Part shown: positions 42,935-50,614 of the stretch, one piece after another
How the letters are laid out: every line of letters starts with the position of its first letter
Numbering within the stretch: the stretch's first letter is position 1
Assembly (NCBI GenBank): GCA_016200135.1
Contig: JACQFI010000056.1
Span: forward strand, 30,695 to 94,694
Reading direction: 5' to 3'
Source: Planctomycetota bacterium
Lineage (GTDB): Bacteria; Planctomycetota; SZUA-567; H5-PLA8
Length of the DNA stretch: 64,000 nt
Translations under genes and position numbers: made by a program
Notes under the pieces: generated by a model
Database searches by the model: none
Seen by the model: only the letters and a program-made list of their open reading frames with translations
What the model was told of the DNA's origin: nothing

Positions 42935-43381
42935 ATGGCCTCTATCAAACTCTATACCGTGGAACAGGCCGAGAAGTGCCTGCCGCTCGTGAAGCGCATC
43001 GTCGCGGATATCGTGGCCACGTTCCGCAAGTACGAGCAGATTCGCCAGGAACGCTTCACGCTCGGCGAGAACCTCAACGCGGGCTCCGAGGCCGAGGAGA
43101 AGGCCTTTGCGCTCGAGAACAAGCTGCACAGCCTCGAGGCCGAGATGCTGCGCTTCCAGGCGGAGTTGCAGGACTTGAACGTCGAGCTCAAGGACTACCG
43201 CATCGGCCTCGTGGACTTCTACAGCCGCTACCAGGACAACCTCGTCTACCTCTGCTGGAAGCTCGGCGAGAGCGACAAGCTCGAATGGTGGCACGACCTC
43301 CATTCCGGCTTCCGTGGCCGCGCGGCCATCACCGACGAGAATCGGGCGCTCTTCGAGGGCGCGCCGCTGGCAACGGCGTAA
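42935..43381 (+). CDS. DUF2203 family protein
   Basis: 148 residues. It matches DUF2203 along its length: an N-terminal EQAEKCLPLVKRIVADI, a long coiled-coil helix pair (about 25-85) and the signature GLVDFYSRYQDNLVYLCWKLGE followed by WWHDLHSGFRGRA. The family is cytoplasmic, of unknown function, and widespread in bacteria with planctomycete or actinobacterial ancestry. It is divergent from the heparinase gene with 154 bases between them, which should hold both promoters. It is followed by the vWA gene, 99 bases away. Confidence 0.9.
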   Translation: MASIKLYTVEQAEKCLPLVKRIVADIVATFRKYEQIRQERFTLGENLNAGSEAEEKAFALENKLHSLEAEMLRFQAELQDLNVELKDYRIGLVDFYSRYQDNLVYLCWKLGESDKLEWWHDLHSGFRGRAAITDENRALFEGAPLATA

Positions 43382-43390
43382 CGGCAGACT

Positions 43391-43450
43391 CGAAATCCCA
43401 AGCACGAAATCCGAAAGTTCACGGCAAGCGCCCTCAGCTTTCGGATTTCG
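43391..43450. repeat. Degenerate heptamers forming a 13-bp inverted repeat
   Basis: CGAAATC, CCAAGCA, CGAAATC, CGAAAGT run in 7-base steps at 43391-43418, then TTTCGGA, TTTCGAT, ATTCGGC from 43439. CGAAATCCGAAAG (43405-43417) is the perfect complement of CTTTCGGATTTCG (43438-43450), a 13-bp stem with a 20-base loop, between the DUF2203 and vWA genes. There is no T-tract. Confidence 0.8.
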
Positions 43451-43480
43451 ATATTCGGCTTTCGTGCCTGCCTCTGTAGT

Positions 43481-45808
43481 ATGGGCTTCGCCATGTTCGG
43501 GATCTCCAAGCTCAAGATCGCCTTCGAGGCCCACGGCGGGTGGGCGGTCTTCTATGCGCTGCTGGCGCTGTTTGCGCTGGCGGCGGTGATCCACTTTTAC
43601 CGGCAGCTCGCGAGCCGCGTCGAGCGCGTCAAACTCGTCCTGCTGACGCTGCTGCGCCTGGCCGCGGTGCTGCTGGCCGTACTGCTTCTCTTCAGGCCGG
43701 TGCTCTCGTTCGAGCGCCGCACGTCCGAGAAGCCCGCGCTCCTGATCGGCCTCGACAACAGCCGCTCGATGTCCATCGCGGACCTGGAGGGCCGGCCGTC
43801 GCGCTTTCAGGAGGCGCGCAACTTTCTGTTGCAGGGAAGCGCGTGGGAACGGCTGGGCGAGGACTTCGATGTCCGGCTCTTCGCGATCGGGCAGGAGGCG
43901 AAGGCGGTCGAGAACGCGCAGGGCTTGAGCGAACTCTTCCCCGACGCCGAGGCGACGGCGCTCGCGCCGTGCGTGGAAGGCGCGGTCTCGGGGCTCGGCG
44001 AACGCCGGCCCGAGCGCGCCCTGCTGCTCACCGACGGCCAGGACAACTCGGGGCTGGCCGCCGATGAACGCCTGAAGGCCCTGGGGATTCCCGTCGATTG
44101 CATCGGCGTCGGCACGCCGCTGCTGCTCGAGAACCGCTTCAAGGACGTGGCGCTCACCGACGTTCAGACCAAGCCCAGCGCGGCGGCGGACGAACTCTGC
44201 GAGGTCTCCGCGTTCGTCGAGGCCTGGGGCTTCGAGGGCGAGCGCTGCGAGATCAGCCTGTGGGACAAGGGCGCGGTCGCGACTTCGGACAAGACCGAGC
44301 CGCAGCCCAAGGAGGCCGCGCGCGAGGCGCTGGTGCTCGACGGCCTGCGCGGTTCGCAGGAAGTGAAGCTGCACTTCACGCCCAAGCAGCCGGGGCTGCA
44401 CCGCTTCGTGGTGAAGGCCGAGCGCAAGCCGGGCGAGAAGCTCGCCGAGAACAACGAGGCCGAGTTCCTGCTCAACGTCAACGAGCCGCAGATCAAAGTG
44501 CTGTACCTGGATGTCGTGCGCGGCGAGAGCAAGTTCCTCAAGAACGCCTTCGCGCGCGACCCGCACGTGCGGCTGATGTCGCTCATCAAGGTTCGCTCCG
44601 ACGTCTTCCTGCAGAGCGGCGACGTCGCGGGCCTGAAACTCGACCGCATCCCCGACGCGCCGGAAGTGTACGGGCGCTTCGACGTGGTCATCGTCGGCGG
44701 GCTCGCGGCACAGCACTTCAACGCCGGGGCGCGCGCGGGGCTCAAAGCCTTCGTCGAGAACGGCAAAGGCGTGCTCTGGCTCAGCGGCGACGAGTCCTTC
44801 GGCGCGGGCGGCTTTGCCGGCACCGATCTCGCCGGCCTAATGCCCGTGCGCATGGGCGCGGACGACGGCTTCGTGAAGACGCCGTTCCAGATGCGCCTGA
44901 CCGACGAGGGCGCGCGGCATCCGGTGCTCACGGGCTGCGCGAACTTTTTTCTCACGCCGGGCTCGGGCGTCCTCCCGTCCGAACACTTGAAAGACCTGGA
45001 ACTGCTCAACCGCTGCCAAGGGCCGGCGCCCGGCGCGGGCGTGCTAGCCGAGCATCCGGGCGAGAAGGGCGCGGACGGCAAGCCGCTGCCGGTCTTCGTC
45101 GTAGGACAAGCCGGCCGCGGGCGCTGCGCGGCGTTTCTCGCCGGGCCGACCTGGCCGTGGCTCACGATCCCGCGCGGCATCGGGCGCGAGAGCCCCTATC
45201 ACAAGATCTGGGGCCAGACGCTGCGCTGGCTCGCGGGCGAGGACGCGAAGTTCGGCGCCGGCGGCGAGCCGATGCAGGCGCACATGGGCCGCGCGTACTA
45301 CCGCCCGGGCGAGACCGCCGTGCTCTACGCGCGCGCGCTGGACTCGAGCGGGCAGCTCACCGGCGAGGCCGCGATCGAGGCCGAAGTGACGAAGCCCGAC
45401 GGCAAGACGCAGAAGCTCACCGCCGCCGCGCAGGGCGACGAGGCCGGCAGTTATCAGGCCAAGTGGCAGCCCGAAGTGCCCGGCACGTACAATGTCGCCG
45501 TCACCGGCAAGCTCGGCGAAAAAGACCTCGGCAAGAAGGAGCTCACGTTCGCGGTCGGCCGGCCGAACCAGGAGTTCGACAAGCTCGACTTGAACGAGGC
45601 GCTGCTGCGGCGCATCGCCGAGAAGACCGGCGGGCGCTACATGGCGCTGGCCGACGCGGAGGCGCTCGTCCGGGACCTGAAGTCCGGCGAACGCACGCGC
45701 CGCAAGCTCACCGAGCTGAGCCTGTTCAACCTGCCGCTCTTCTTCCTCTGCTTCGTGGGCCTGGTCACGGCGGAGTGGATCATCCGCAAGCGCAACGAGC
45801 TGCCGTAA
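43481..45808 (+). CDS. vWA / glutamine-amidotransferase-like membrane protein
   Basis: 775 residues from ATG 43481; ATG 43493 is the alternative. Two TM helices near the N-terminus (about 20-40 and 50-75), a vWA-like domain with MIDAS motif DNSRSMS (about 92-98) and TDGQD, then an Ig-like portion (about 220-330), a glutamine-amidotransferase-like Rossmann domain (about 335-570; VVIVGGLAA and KAFVENGKGVLWLSG) and a last TM (about 745-765). This build (BatA/CglB-like, DUF4159-type) is common in planctomycetes and Bacteroidetes and is tied to envelope stress or MoxR/vWA systems. The amidotransferase Cys-His pair is not evident, so the domain is probably structural. No MoxR ATPase is adjacent. 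Confidence 0.85.
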   Translation: MGFAMFGISKLKIAFEAHGGWAVFYALLALFALAAVIHFYRQLASRVERVKLVLLTLLRLAAVLLAVLLLFRPVLSFERRTSEKPALLIGLDNSRSMSIADLEGRPSRFQEARNFLLQGSAWERLGEDFDVRLFAIGQEAKAVENAQGLSELFPDAEATALAPCVEGAVSGLGERRPERALLLTDGQDNSGLAADERLKALGIPVDCIGVGTPLLLENRFKDVALTDVQTKPSAAADELCEVSAFVEAWGFEGERCEISLWDKGAVATSDKTEPQPKEAAREALVLDGLRGSQEVKLHFTPKQPGLHRFVVKAERKPGEKLAENNEAEFLLNVNEPQIKVLYLDVVRGESKFLKNAFARDPHVRLMSLIKVRSDVFLQSGDVAGLKLDRIPDAPEVYGRFDVVIVGGLAAQHFNAGARAGLKAFVENGKGVLWLSGDESFGAGGFAGTDLAGLMPVRMGADDGFVKTPFQMRLTDEGARHPVLTGCANFFLTPGSGVLPSEHLKDLELLNRCQGPAPGAGVLAEHPGEKGADGKPLPVFVVGQAGRGRCAAFLAGPTWPWLTIPRGIGRESPYHKIWGQTLRWLAGEDAKFGAGGEPMQAHMGRAYYRPGETAVLYARALDSSGQLTGEAAIEAEVTKPDGKTQKLTAAAQGDEAGSYQAKWQPEVPGTYNVAVTGKLGEKDLGKKELTFAVGRPNQEFDKLDLNEALLRRIAEKTGGRYMALADAEALVRDLKSGERTRRKLTELSLFNLPLFFLCFVGLVTAEWIIRKRNELP

Positions 45809-45816
45809 CTTCTTTT

Positions 45817-45847
45817 TCACCGCAGAGACGCAGAGGCACGGAGAACG
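45817..45847. repeat. Degenerate repeat, CGCAGAG type
   Basis: GCAGAGA, CGCAGAG, GCACGGA, GAACGGC continue in 7-base steps right after the vWA gene. Sequences of this CACCGCAGAGAC kind recur between genes in other bacteria, to my recollection. Confidence 0.55.
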
Positions 45848-45931
45848 GCATGCGTTCTTTCACGCTTTGGCACGCGATATTCAGTTGTAGATTTGAGAGT
45901 TAATTAGCTGGGTGGAAGCTCTCCTTTATAG

Positions 45932-45975
45932 TGCTGAGTCCTGCGTGCTAAGTGCTGAGGAACGGCACTTAGCAC
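45932..45975. repeat. Heptamer repeat TGCTNAG folding into an 11-bp hairpin
   Basis: TGCTGAG, TCCTGCG, TGCTAAG, TGCTGAG in phase; in addition GTGCTAAGTGC (45945-45955) pairs perfectly with GCACTTAGCAC (45965-45975) over a 9-base loop. It starts the 45809-47061 non-coding stretch. Confidence 0.75.
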
Positions 45976-45985
45976 CGCGATTTTC

Positions 45986-46354
45986 GAAAAAAGTCTGCAC
46001 ATTATGTGCACGACGCACGGTAGCTCTCGCGGCCCGAGTCCAAGATGCGGGTGCGAGAGGTCCTTCCTGTCGCGAGCGCTCGCCAAGCGCTAGCGAATTT
46101 CGTTGGCGTTCTTCGCGTAAAAATGAGCACATCGTGAACGGCAAATCCGAATATCGAAAATCGAAATCCGAAAGAACGACGATGGATCGTCCACGAAGGG
46201 CACGGAGGACGGCAATACATCTCTGATTTCTTGAAAAAAGATGCACGGGGTGAACTGCAAATTTGCATGTCGAAACTCGAAATTCGAGCGGCAACCCTTC
46301 TGAGGCTGGGATTGACGCTCTGAATCCTGAAAGAAGATGCACATGATGTGCGCG
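45986..46354. repeat. Four degenerate copies of an A-run plus TGCACAT-dyad element
   Basis: A short A-rich tract followed by a GCAC/GTG(C/A)A dyad occurs at 45986-46015, 46117-46140, 46233-46258 and 46328-46354, at 131, 116 and 95 bases apart. The first copy has the perfect dyad TGCACAT-T-ATGTGCA (45996-46010) and the fourth TGCACAT-G-ATGTGCG. Copies two and three share GTGAAC(G/T)GCAAAT. Minus-strand frames across it have no RBS and merely echo the repeat, so I do not call a gene. Confidence 0.55.
46147..46290. repeat. Degenerate heptamers, TCGAAAT type, within the same stretch
   Basis: CCGAATA, TCGAAAA, TCGAAAT, CCGAAAG, AACGACG run in phase at 46147-46181; CCACGAA, GGGCACG, GAGGACG at 46191-46211; TCGAAAC, TCGAAAT, TCGAGCG at 46270-46290. 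The units lie between copies two, three and four of the dyad element. Confidence 0.65.
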
Positions 46355-46520
46355 AGCGCGTGCCGTTAGCCCGCGAAACGGGGCTTCCTCGAGGCTCGAT
46401 GAATCGGGCCGAGTATAGCCACCGGCTTTCAGCCCGGAGATGGCCGATACACTCCAAAGATTTCGACCATCGTTTACGGCGGTTAATTCGGATGCCAAGG
46501 AGTTCACTCCGCTGCATTAA

Positions 46521-46847
46521 CCCTCGTAAACGAGGGTAAAAAACACAACAAACAAAGCGCCTGCACACCCCCACGTAAACGTGGGGGCTATGCTCGTCCT
46601 GCTTTGGCGGGACTCGGTGAAGTCCCGACACCGTCGGGACTCACGGATAAATGGAGCGGCTTCGCCGGACGGCTATGGGCGGGCGCGGAGGCCCGCCCAT
46701 CCGAACGGACAGCGGCTCATTTGGCGTGGCGTCGCAGAGTGCGGGGCAAGCACCAGGGCACCCTCACCCGCTCGGCTGAGCCATCGGCGAGCTCAGACGA
46801 GCCGCTCGCCGCAAGCCCCTGCCCCCTCTCCCTTGACGGGAGAGGGG
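46521..46847. repeat. Cluster of perfect hairpins in non-coding DNA
   Basis: Five perfect stems of unrelated sequence follow each other: CCCTCGT/ACGAGGG (46521-46536), CCCCCACGT/ACGTGGGGG (46568-46587), AGTCCCGAC/GTCGGGACT (46621-46641), ATGGGCGGGC/GCCCGCCCAT (46675-46700) and CCCCTCTCCC/GGGAGAGGGG (46823-46847). A small CGGC/GCCG stem lies at 46657-46667. Loops are 2-6 bases and none has a T-tract of terminator type. No coding frame fits the region, and no known RNA family is recognised. Confidence 0.75.
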
Positions 46848-47061
46848 AACGCACGACGCGGCTAGGCCGGGTTATTTGTTGCTCGATTTGGTTTGGGAAT
46901 TGCCTCAGGTTGCGGCGGCGTGGTTAGGATCGCCCATAGGGAATCACGCGTTCGCTGTAAGGGATAGTAACCTATAAGGAGGCGATGTCAAGGGGGAGGA
47001 TGGGCGATTTTCAATGGCAAGTCGAAGAGGACAAGATTTGCGGGTATAAAACATGTAGTGG
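46848..47061. other. End of the non-coding stretch, nothing recognised
   Basis: With the repeats listed above this completes the 1.25 kb gene-free region after the vWA gene. I see no promoter, terminator or RNA gene in this last part, which becomes A+T-richer toward the membrane-protein gene at 47062. Confidence 0.4.
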
Positions 47062-47472
47062 TTAATGGTTGTTTCCGTTGACCTTGCCCATAAGTTCAAA
47101 CATTGGATTTAGCGTGGCATCGAATATGAACCACATTAAGGAAAGATAGATAATAATTACGATGGTATTGAACCAAACGACCCTGGACATTGTACGAATA
47201 CCCCATATCCAGTAGGCAATGCTACCCATCACGCAGAGGCCAATTCCCCACCACGGTCCGCCAAAATCCAAGAGAGTAAAGAAGAGTATCGTTGAGTAAT
47301 TATTGTATTGAATCTCCATTTCTTTCATTGCTGTGTGAACATGCTGGCCGTAATTCATGAGGTTATATAAAAGTTTGGCCATAATAGGCAACGGAATGAA
47401 GCCAATCACCTGAACAATGAGCCCAGGCTTTTCACTTTCTGCACTACCGGAATAAATCCTCACCTCAGGCAT
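47062..47472 (-). CDS. Small membrane protein, unknown family
   Basis: 136 residues with about three predicted TM helices, near 20-40, 62-92 and 98-118 (VIGFIPLPIMAKLLYNLM, LDFGGPWWGIGLCVMGSIAYWIWGI, FNTIVIIIYLSLMWFIF). ATG 47472 is 8 bases after the purC stop, so it may be on the purC transcript. It is clearly A+T-richer than purC and has a different codon usage, which suggests a recent insertion. I do not recognise a family. Confidence 0.6.
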   Translation of the reverse strand: MPEVRIYSGSAESEKPGLIVQVIGFIPLPIMAKLLYNLMNYGQHVHTAMKEMEIQYNNYSTILFFTLLDFGGPWWGIGLCVMGSIAYWIWGIRTMSRVVWFNTIVIIIYLSLMWFIFDATLNPMFELMGKVNGNNH

Positions 47473-47480
47473 AATTCAGC

Positions 47481-48410
47481 TTACTCGTCCAGATTCTCCT
47501 TGCCCGTGATCTGGCGGAAGGCTTCGACGTACTTTTCGCGGGTCTTCTGGACGACCTTTTCGGGGAGTTCGGGGCCGGGGGCTTGCTTGTTCCAGCCGAG
47601 ACCTTCGAGGTAGTCGCGGACGAACTGTTTGTCGAAGCTGAGCTGGACCTTGCCGGGCGTCCAGGCGTCCTTGGGCCAGAAGCGCGAACTGTCCGGCGTG
47701 AGGACCTCGTCGACGAGGATGATCTCGTTATTGTGCAGGCCGAATTCGAGCTTGGTGTCGGCGATGATGATGCCGCAGGAGAGCGCGCGTTCGTAGGCCT
47801 TCTTGTAGACCGCAAGGCTGAGGTCCTTGAGGCGCTGCATGTGGGCGCGGGCCGTGTCGAGCGGCAGGGCCATCATTTCGACCAGGCGCGCGACGGCGAG
47901 ATCGAATGAGATGTTCTCGTCGTGGCCCGTGGTGTTCTTGCTCGCGGGGGTGAAGATCGGTTCGGCGAGCTTGTCGCCGTTCTTCAGGCCGCGGGGGAGT
48001 TCGATGCCGCAGACGGTGCGGTTCTTCTCGTTGTACTCTTTCCAGCCGGAGCCCATCAGGTAGCCGCGGATCACGCATTCGACGGGGAAGACCTGGGCCT
48101 TGTGGCAGAGCATGCTGCGCCCGGCCAGGACATCGCGGTGCTTTTCGAGCCCGTGGCCCATCTGCGCCACGTCGCAGGTGATGATGTGGTTTTTGACGGT
48201 CTCGCCCAGGAACTGGAACCAGAATCGCGAGAGCCCGTTGAGGACGCGGCCTTTGTCCGGGATCGGCGTGGGCAGGACGACGTCGAACGCGCTGAGCCGG
48301 TCGGTACTGACGATCAGGAGCTGATCGCCGAGATCGTAAACGTCGCGGACTTTGCCGCGGGCCTTGAGCTTGAAGCCCGGCAGGTTGGTCTCGAACACGC
48401 TGTGGGACAT
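47481..48410 (-). CDS. purC: SAICAR synthetase (purine biosynthesis)
   Basis: 309 residues. Phosphoribosylaminoimidazole-succinocarboxamide synthase: GKVRDVYDLGDQLLIVSTDRLSAFDVVLPTPIPDKG at the start, ECVIRGYLMGSGWKEY, FTPASKNTTGHDENIS and IADTKLEFGLHNNEIILVDEVLTPDSSRFWP. It joins CAIR and aspartate with ATP in the cytoplasm. The length is that of the longer, eukaryote-like or delta-proteobacterial form. No other purine gene is nearby. Its first 97 bases are overlapped by the over-long frame of the gene at 48314-49516. Confidence 0.97.
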   Translation of the reverse strand: MSHSVFETNLPGFKLKARGKVRDVYDLGDQLLIVSTDRLSAFDVVLPTPIPDKGRVLNGLSRFWFQFLGETVKNHIITCDVAQMGHGLEKHRDVLAGRSMLCHKAQVFPVECVIRGYLMGSGWKEYNEKNRTVCGIELPRGLKNGDKLAEPIFTPASKNTTGHDENISFDLAVARLVEMMALPLDTARAHMQRLKDLSLAVYKKAYERALSCGIIIADTKLEFGLHNNEIILVDEVLTPDSSRFWPKDAWTPGKVQLSFDKQFVRDYLEGLGWNKQAPGPELPEKVVQKTREKYVEAFRQITGKENLDE

Positions 48411-49516
48411 GGCACGCCTCCCGAAAACGTTTTTGCAGACGACATGCTATACCGCTCCCGCGGTGGGGGAAACAAGTGAATTTGAGGGCGGCTCGTGGCT
48501 CGTGGCTCGTGGCTCGTGGCTCGTGGCTCGTGGCTCGTGGCTCGTGGCTCGTGAAACGTAAAACGTAAAACGTAAAACGTAAAACGTAAAACGTAAAACG
48601 TAAAACGTAAAACGTAAAACGTACGCCAGAGGCCGCCGCCTTTGATGAGGCTCTTGGGGCCTTGCTCGCAGGAGATCAGGAGGTCGTCGCCGTTCCAGGC
48701 GAGGCCTTCGGCCTGGCCGAGGAAGATGGGGCGCTTGCGGATTTTTCCGGCGAAGGGCTGCGGGAGGGCCTTCGCGTCGCCGACCTTCACAGTCTTTTCG
48801 AGCGGCTCGGGAAGTTCGATCGTGAGGATCATCATGTATGTCAGCAGCGCGAGGTGTTTGCCGTCGGGCGAGAGGTCGGCGGCGGTGACGATGGTGATGG
48901 CCTGGGTCTGCGCGACGAACTCGGCAACGACCGCGTCATTGGGCGGATCTTCGGGCAGCGGCACGCGTAAGCAGCGGGTGGTCTCGGCTTCCTTGGTGAA
49001 GACGTAGGCGTACCCCGCGCGGACGATGAGGCCCTCGGCGTCCTGCTGACCAACCTCTTTAGGATACGTAAAGCGGTAGGTCTGGACCTTGGCGGGGGCC
49101 ACCTTCTCATCGGGCTGCGCGGGGTCGGGTTCGGGGAAGCGGAAAAGCGTGCAGGCGGCGTGCTTGCGGGCGTTGTCGCCGATGTCGGCGGCGACGAGGC
49201 GGCCCTGTTCGTCGAAGGCGAGGTCTTCCCAGTCGACGTTCTTCGCGCCGGGGATATCCACCGTACGCAGGAGCTTGGCCTTGGCGTCGACGGCGAAGAC
49301 GCGCGCGGTGTCGCCGGAGTCGTTGTGGGTCCAGAAGACGCCGGCGTGCTTGGGGCTCTTGACCAGCCCGGAGGATTCGGGGATGGGGTCTTCGGGCAGG
49401 TACCCGGCGAGCTTGGGCGCGGGGAGTTCGGGCGGCGCGGCGGGCGGAGTCTCTGCGGCGCGGGCGAAAAAGGCCGGCGCAAGCAGCGCGACGAACAGCG
49501 CGGGGCGAAGTTTCAT
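48314..49516 (-). CDS. Secreted propeller-like protein whose frame runs through repeats into purC
   Basis: 400 codons from ATG 49516. A signal peptide ends near ARAAET. Residues about 30-280 are a beta-propeller-like domain with SSGLVKSPKHAGVFWTHNDSGD near 48 and VDWEDLAFDEQGRLVAADIGDN, a phrase of a secreted family found in planctomycetes and deltaproteobacteria and not linked to a known reaction. After about residue 297 the frame enters (AAACGTA)10 and (GGCTCGT)9, read as imperfect heptapeptide repeats, then passes purC's start and stops at 48314. The natural stop was probably lost where the repeats begin near 48623. The true product likely ends there; the tail of about 100 residues is doubtful. 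Confidence 0.65.
   Translation of the reverse strand: MKLRPALFVALLAPAFFARAAETPPAAPPELPAPKLAGYLPEDPIPESSGLVKSPKHAGVFWTHNDSGDTARVFAVDAKAKLLRTVDIPGAKNVDWEDLAFDEQGRLVAADIGDNARKHAACTLFRFPEPDPAQPDEKVAPAKVQTYRFTYPKEVGQQDAEGLIVRAGYAYVFTKEAETTRCLRVPLPEDPPNDAVVAEFVAQTQAITIVTAADLSPDGKHLALLTYMMILTIELPEPLEKTVKVGDAKALPQPFAGKIRKRPIFLGQAEGLAWNGDDLLISCEQGPKSLIKGGGLWRTFYVLRFTFYVLRFTFYVLRFTFHEPRATSHEPRATSHEPRATSRPQIHLFPPPRERYSMSSAKTFSGGVPCPTACSRPTCRASSSRPAAKSATFTISAISS
48490..48552. repeat. Perfect heptamer array (GGCTCGT)9
   Basis: Nine perfect consecutive copies, 63 bases. It lies between purC and the propeller gene, one base from the next array. The shared element CGT of the two units suggests related origins. 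Confidence 0.97.
48554..48623. repeat. Perfect heptamer array (AAACGTA)10
   Basis: Ten perfect consecutive copies, 70 bases, the longest array in the window. Read on the minus strand in the propeller gene's frame it encodes three heptapeptide repeats, FYVLRFT. Confidence 0.97.
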
Positions 49517-49624
49517 GACCTGAGCTTGCAGCGCCGGCCAGGCCTCGGCAAGCGCGTTCGTTGCATTGCGCGGCGGGGGCTTGGCGCTACGATTTATCGT
49601 TTTCCAACCACCGAGGAAACCAGC

Positions 49625-50497
49625 ATGCCGCTCACGCTTGAACATTCGTACGACGAACCGGGCACGCCGTGGCTGAAGGGCAACCTGCATACGCACACGA
49701 CCAATAGCGACGGCTCGCGCCCGCCGCAGGAAGTGATCGACGACTACGCCGCGCGCGGCTACGACTTTCTGATGATCAGCGACCACGACAAGCTGATCGA
49801 TCCCGCGCCATTCAAGAGCCACGGCATGGCGATGATCCCCGGCAACGAGATCAGCGCGAAGGGCCCGCACCTGCTGCACATCGACGCGAGCACGTTCATC
49901 CCGCCCGACGAGGACCGGCAGAAGATCCTCGCGCAGATCGCGAAGGACAAGGCGTTCGCGGTGATCAACCACCCCAACTGGCAGGAGCACTTCAACCACT
50001 GCCCGCAGGAGAAGCTCGACGCGTGGGAAGGCTACAGCGGCATCGAGATCTATAATGGAGTGATCCGGCGGCTGATGGGCACGCCGCTGGCCACGGACCG
50101 CTGGGACCGGCTGCTCGCGAAGGGTCGCAAGGTGTGGGGTTTCGCCAACGACGACAGCCACCGCCCCGAGGACGTCGAGCTGGCGTGGAACGTGGTCCAG
50201 TCGAAGAAGAAGACGCCGAAGGCGATCGTCGAGGCGCTCGCGGCGGGGCGCTTTTACGGTTCGACGGGCGTGGAGATCCGCACCATCGCGGTGTGCGGGC
50301 GCACGATCCACGTGGAGACCTCGAACGCGCAGCGCATCGTCGTTCACAGCACGTCGGGCAAGCGCGAGACGCACGTGGACGCGAAGGAGATCACCTTCCA
50401 CGTGCCCGAAGAGGCGAAATACAGCTACGTGCGCGTGGAGTGCTGGGGTCCGGGCGAAGCGATGGCGTGGACGCAGCCGTTCTTTTTGAAGCGCTGA
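49625..50497 (+). CDS. PHP-domain metal-dependent hydrolase
   Basis: 290 residues from ATG 49625. Polymerase-and-histidinol-phosphatase (PHP) domain with metal ligands in order: NLHTHTTNSDG near residue 20, ISDHD near 59, Glu in GNEISA, HPNW near 120 and NDDSHRPED near 178. These bind two or three metals for phosphoester hydrolysis. The C-terminal region (about 215-290) is a beta domain (GVEIRTIAVCGRTIHVET) seen in PHP-like proteins of sugar or lipid metabolism. The substrate is unknown; it may be phospho-sugar or a phosphodiester. It is divergent from the propeller gene. Confidence 0.88.
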   Translation: MPLTLEHSYDEPGTPWLKGNLHTHTTNSDGSRPPQEVIDDYAARGYDFLMISDHDKLIDPAPFKSHGMAMIPGNEISAKGPHLLHIDASTFIPPDEDRQKILAQIAKDKAFAVINHPNWQEHFNHCPQEKLDAWEGYSGIEIYNGVIRRLMGTPLATDRWDRLLAKGRKVWGFANDDSHRPEDVELAWNVVQSKKKTPKAIVEALAAGRFYGSTGVEIRTIAVCGRTIHVETSNAQRIVVHSTSGKRETHVDAKEITFHVPEEAKYSYVRVECWGPGEAMAWTQPFFLKR

Positions 50498-50500
50498 GTT

Positions 50501-50535
50501 TGATTGACGATTTACAATTTACGATTGACGATTTT
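50501..50535. repeat. Heptamer repeat GATTNAC unit
   Basis: GATTGAC, GATTTAC, AATTTAC, GATTGAC, GATTTTA run in exact 7-base phase immediately after the PHP gene stop (50495-50497). Confidence 0.85.
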
Positions 50536-50614
50536 AACGCGACGCCAAGGTGAAAAACTTTGGCGTCGCGTTATTGATGGAGCAGGAACACTGAATATCG
50601 AAGAACTCGCTTGG

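Noticed and set aside
41537..44716. A 1059-codon minus-strand frame across the heparinase, DUF2203 and vWA genes
   Set aside because: It overlaps three genes with clear families, has no RBS or domain, and arises because GC-rich third positions remove stop codons on other frames.
45926..46631. Minus-strand frames of 193 and 209 codons in the gene-free region
   Set aside because: They read through four copies of a nucleotide repeat, lack an RBS, and their residue repeats follow the DNA repeat in changing frames.
48490..48623. Possible CRISPR array
   Set aside because: Units are 7 bp with no spacers, and no cas gene is in the window.
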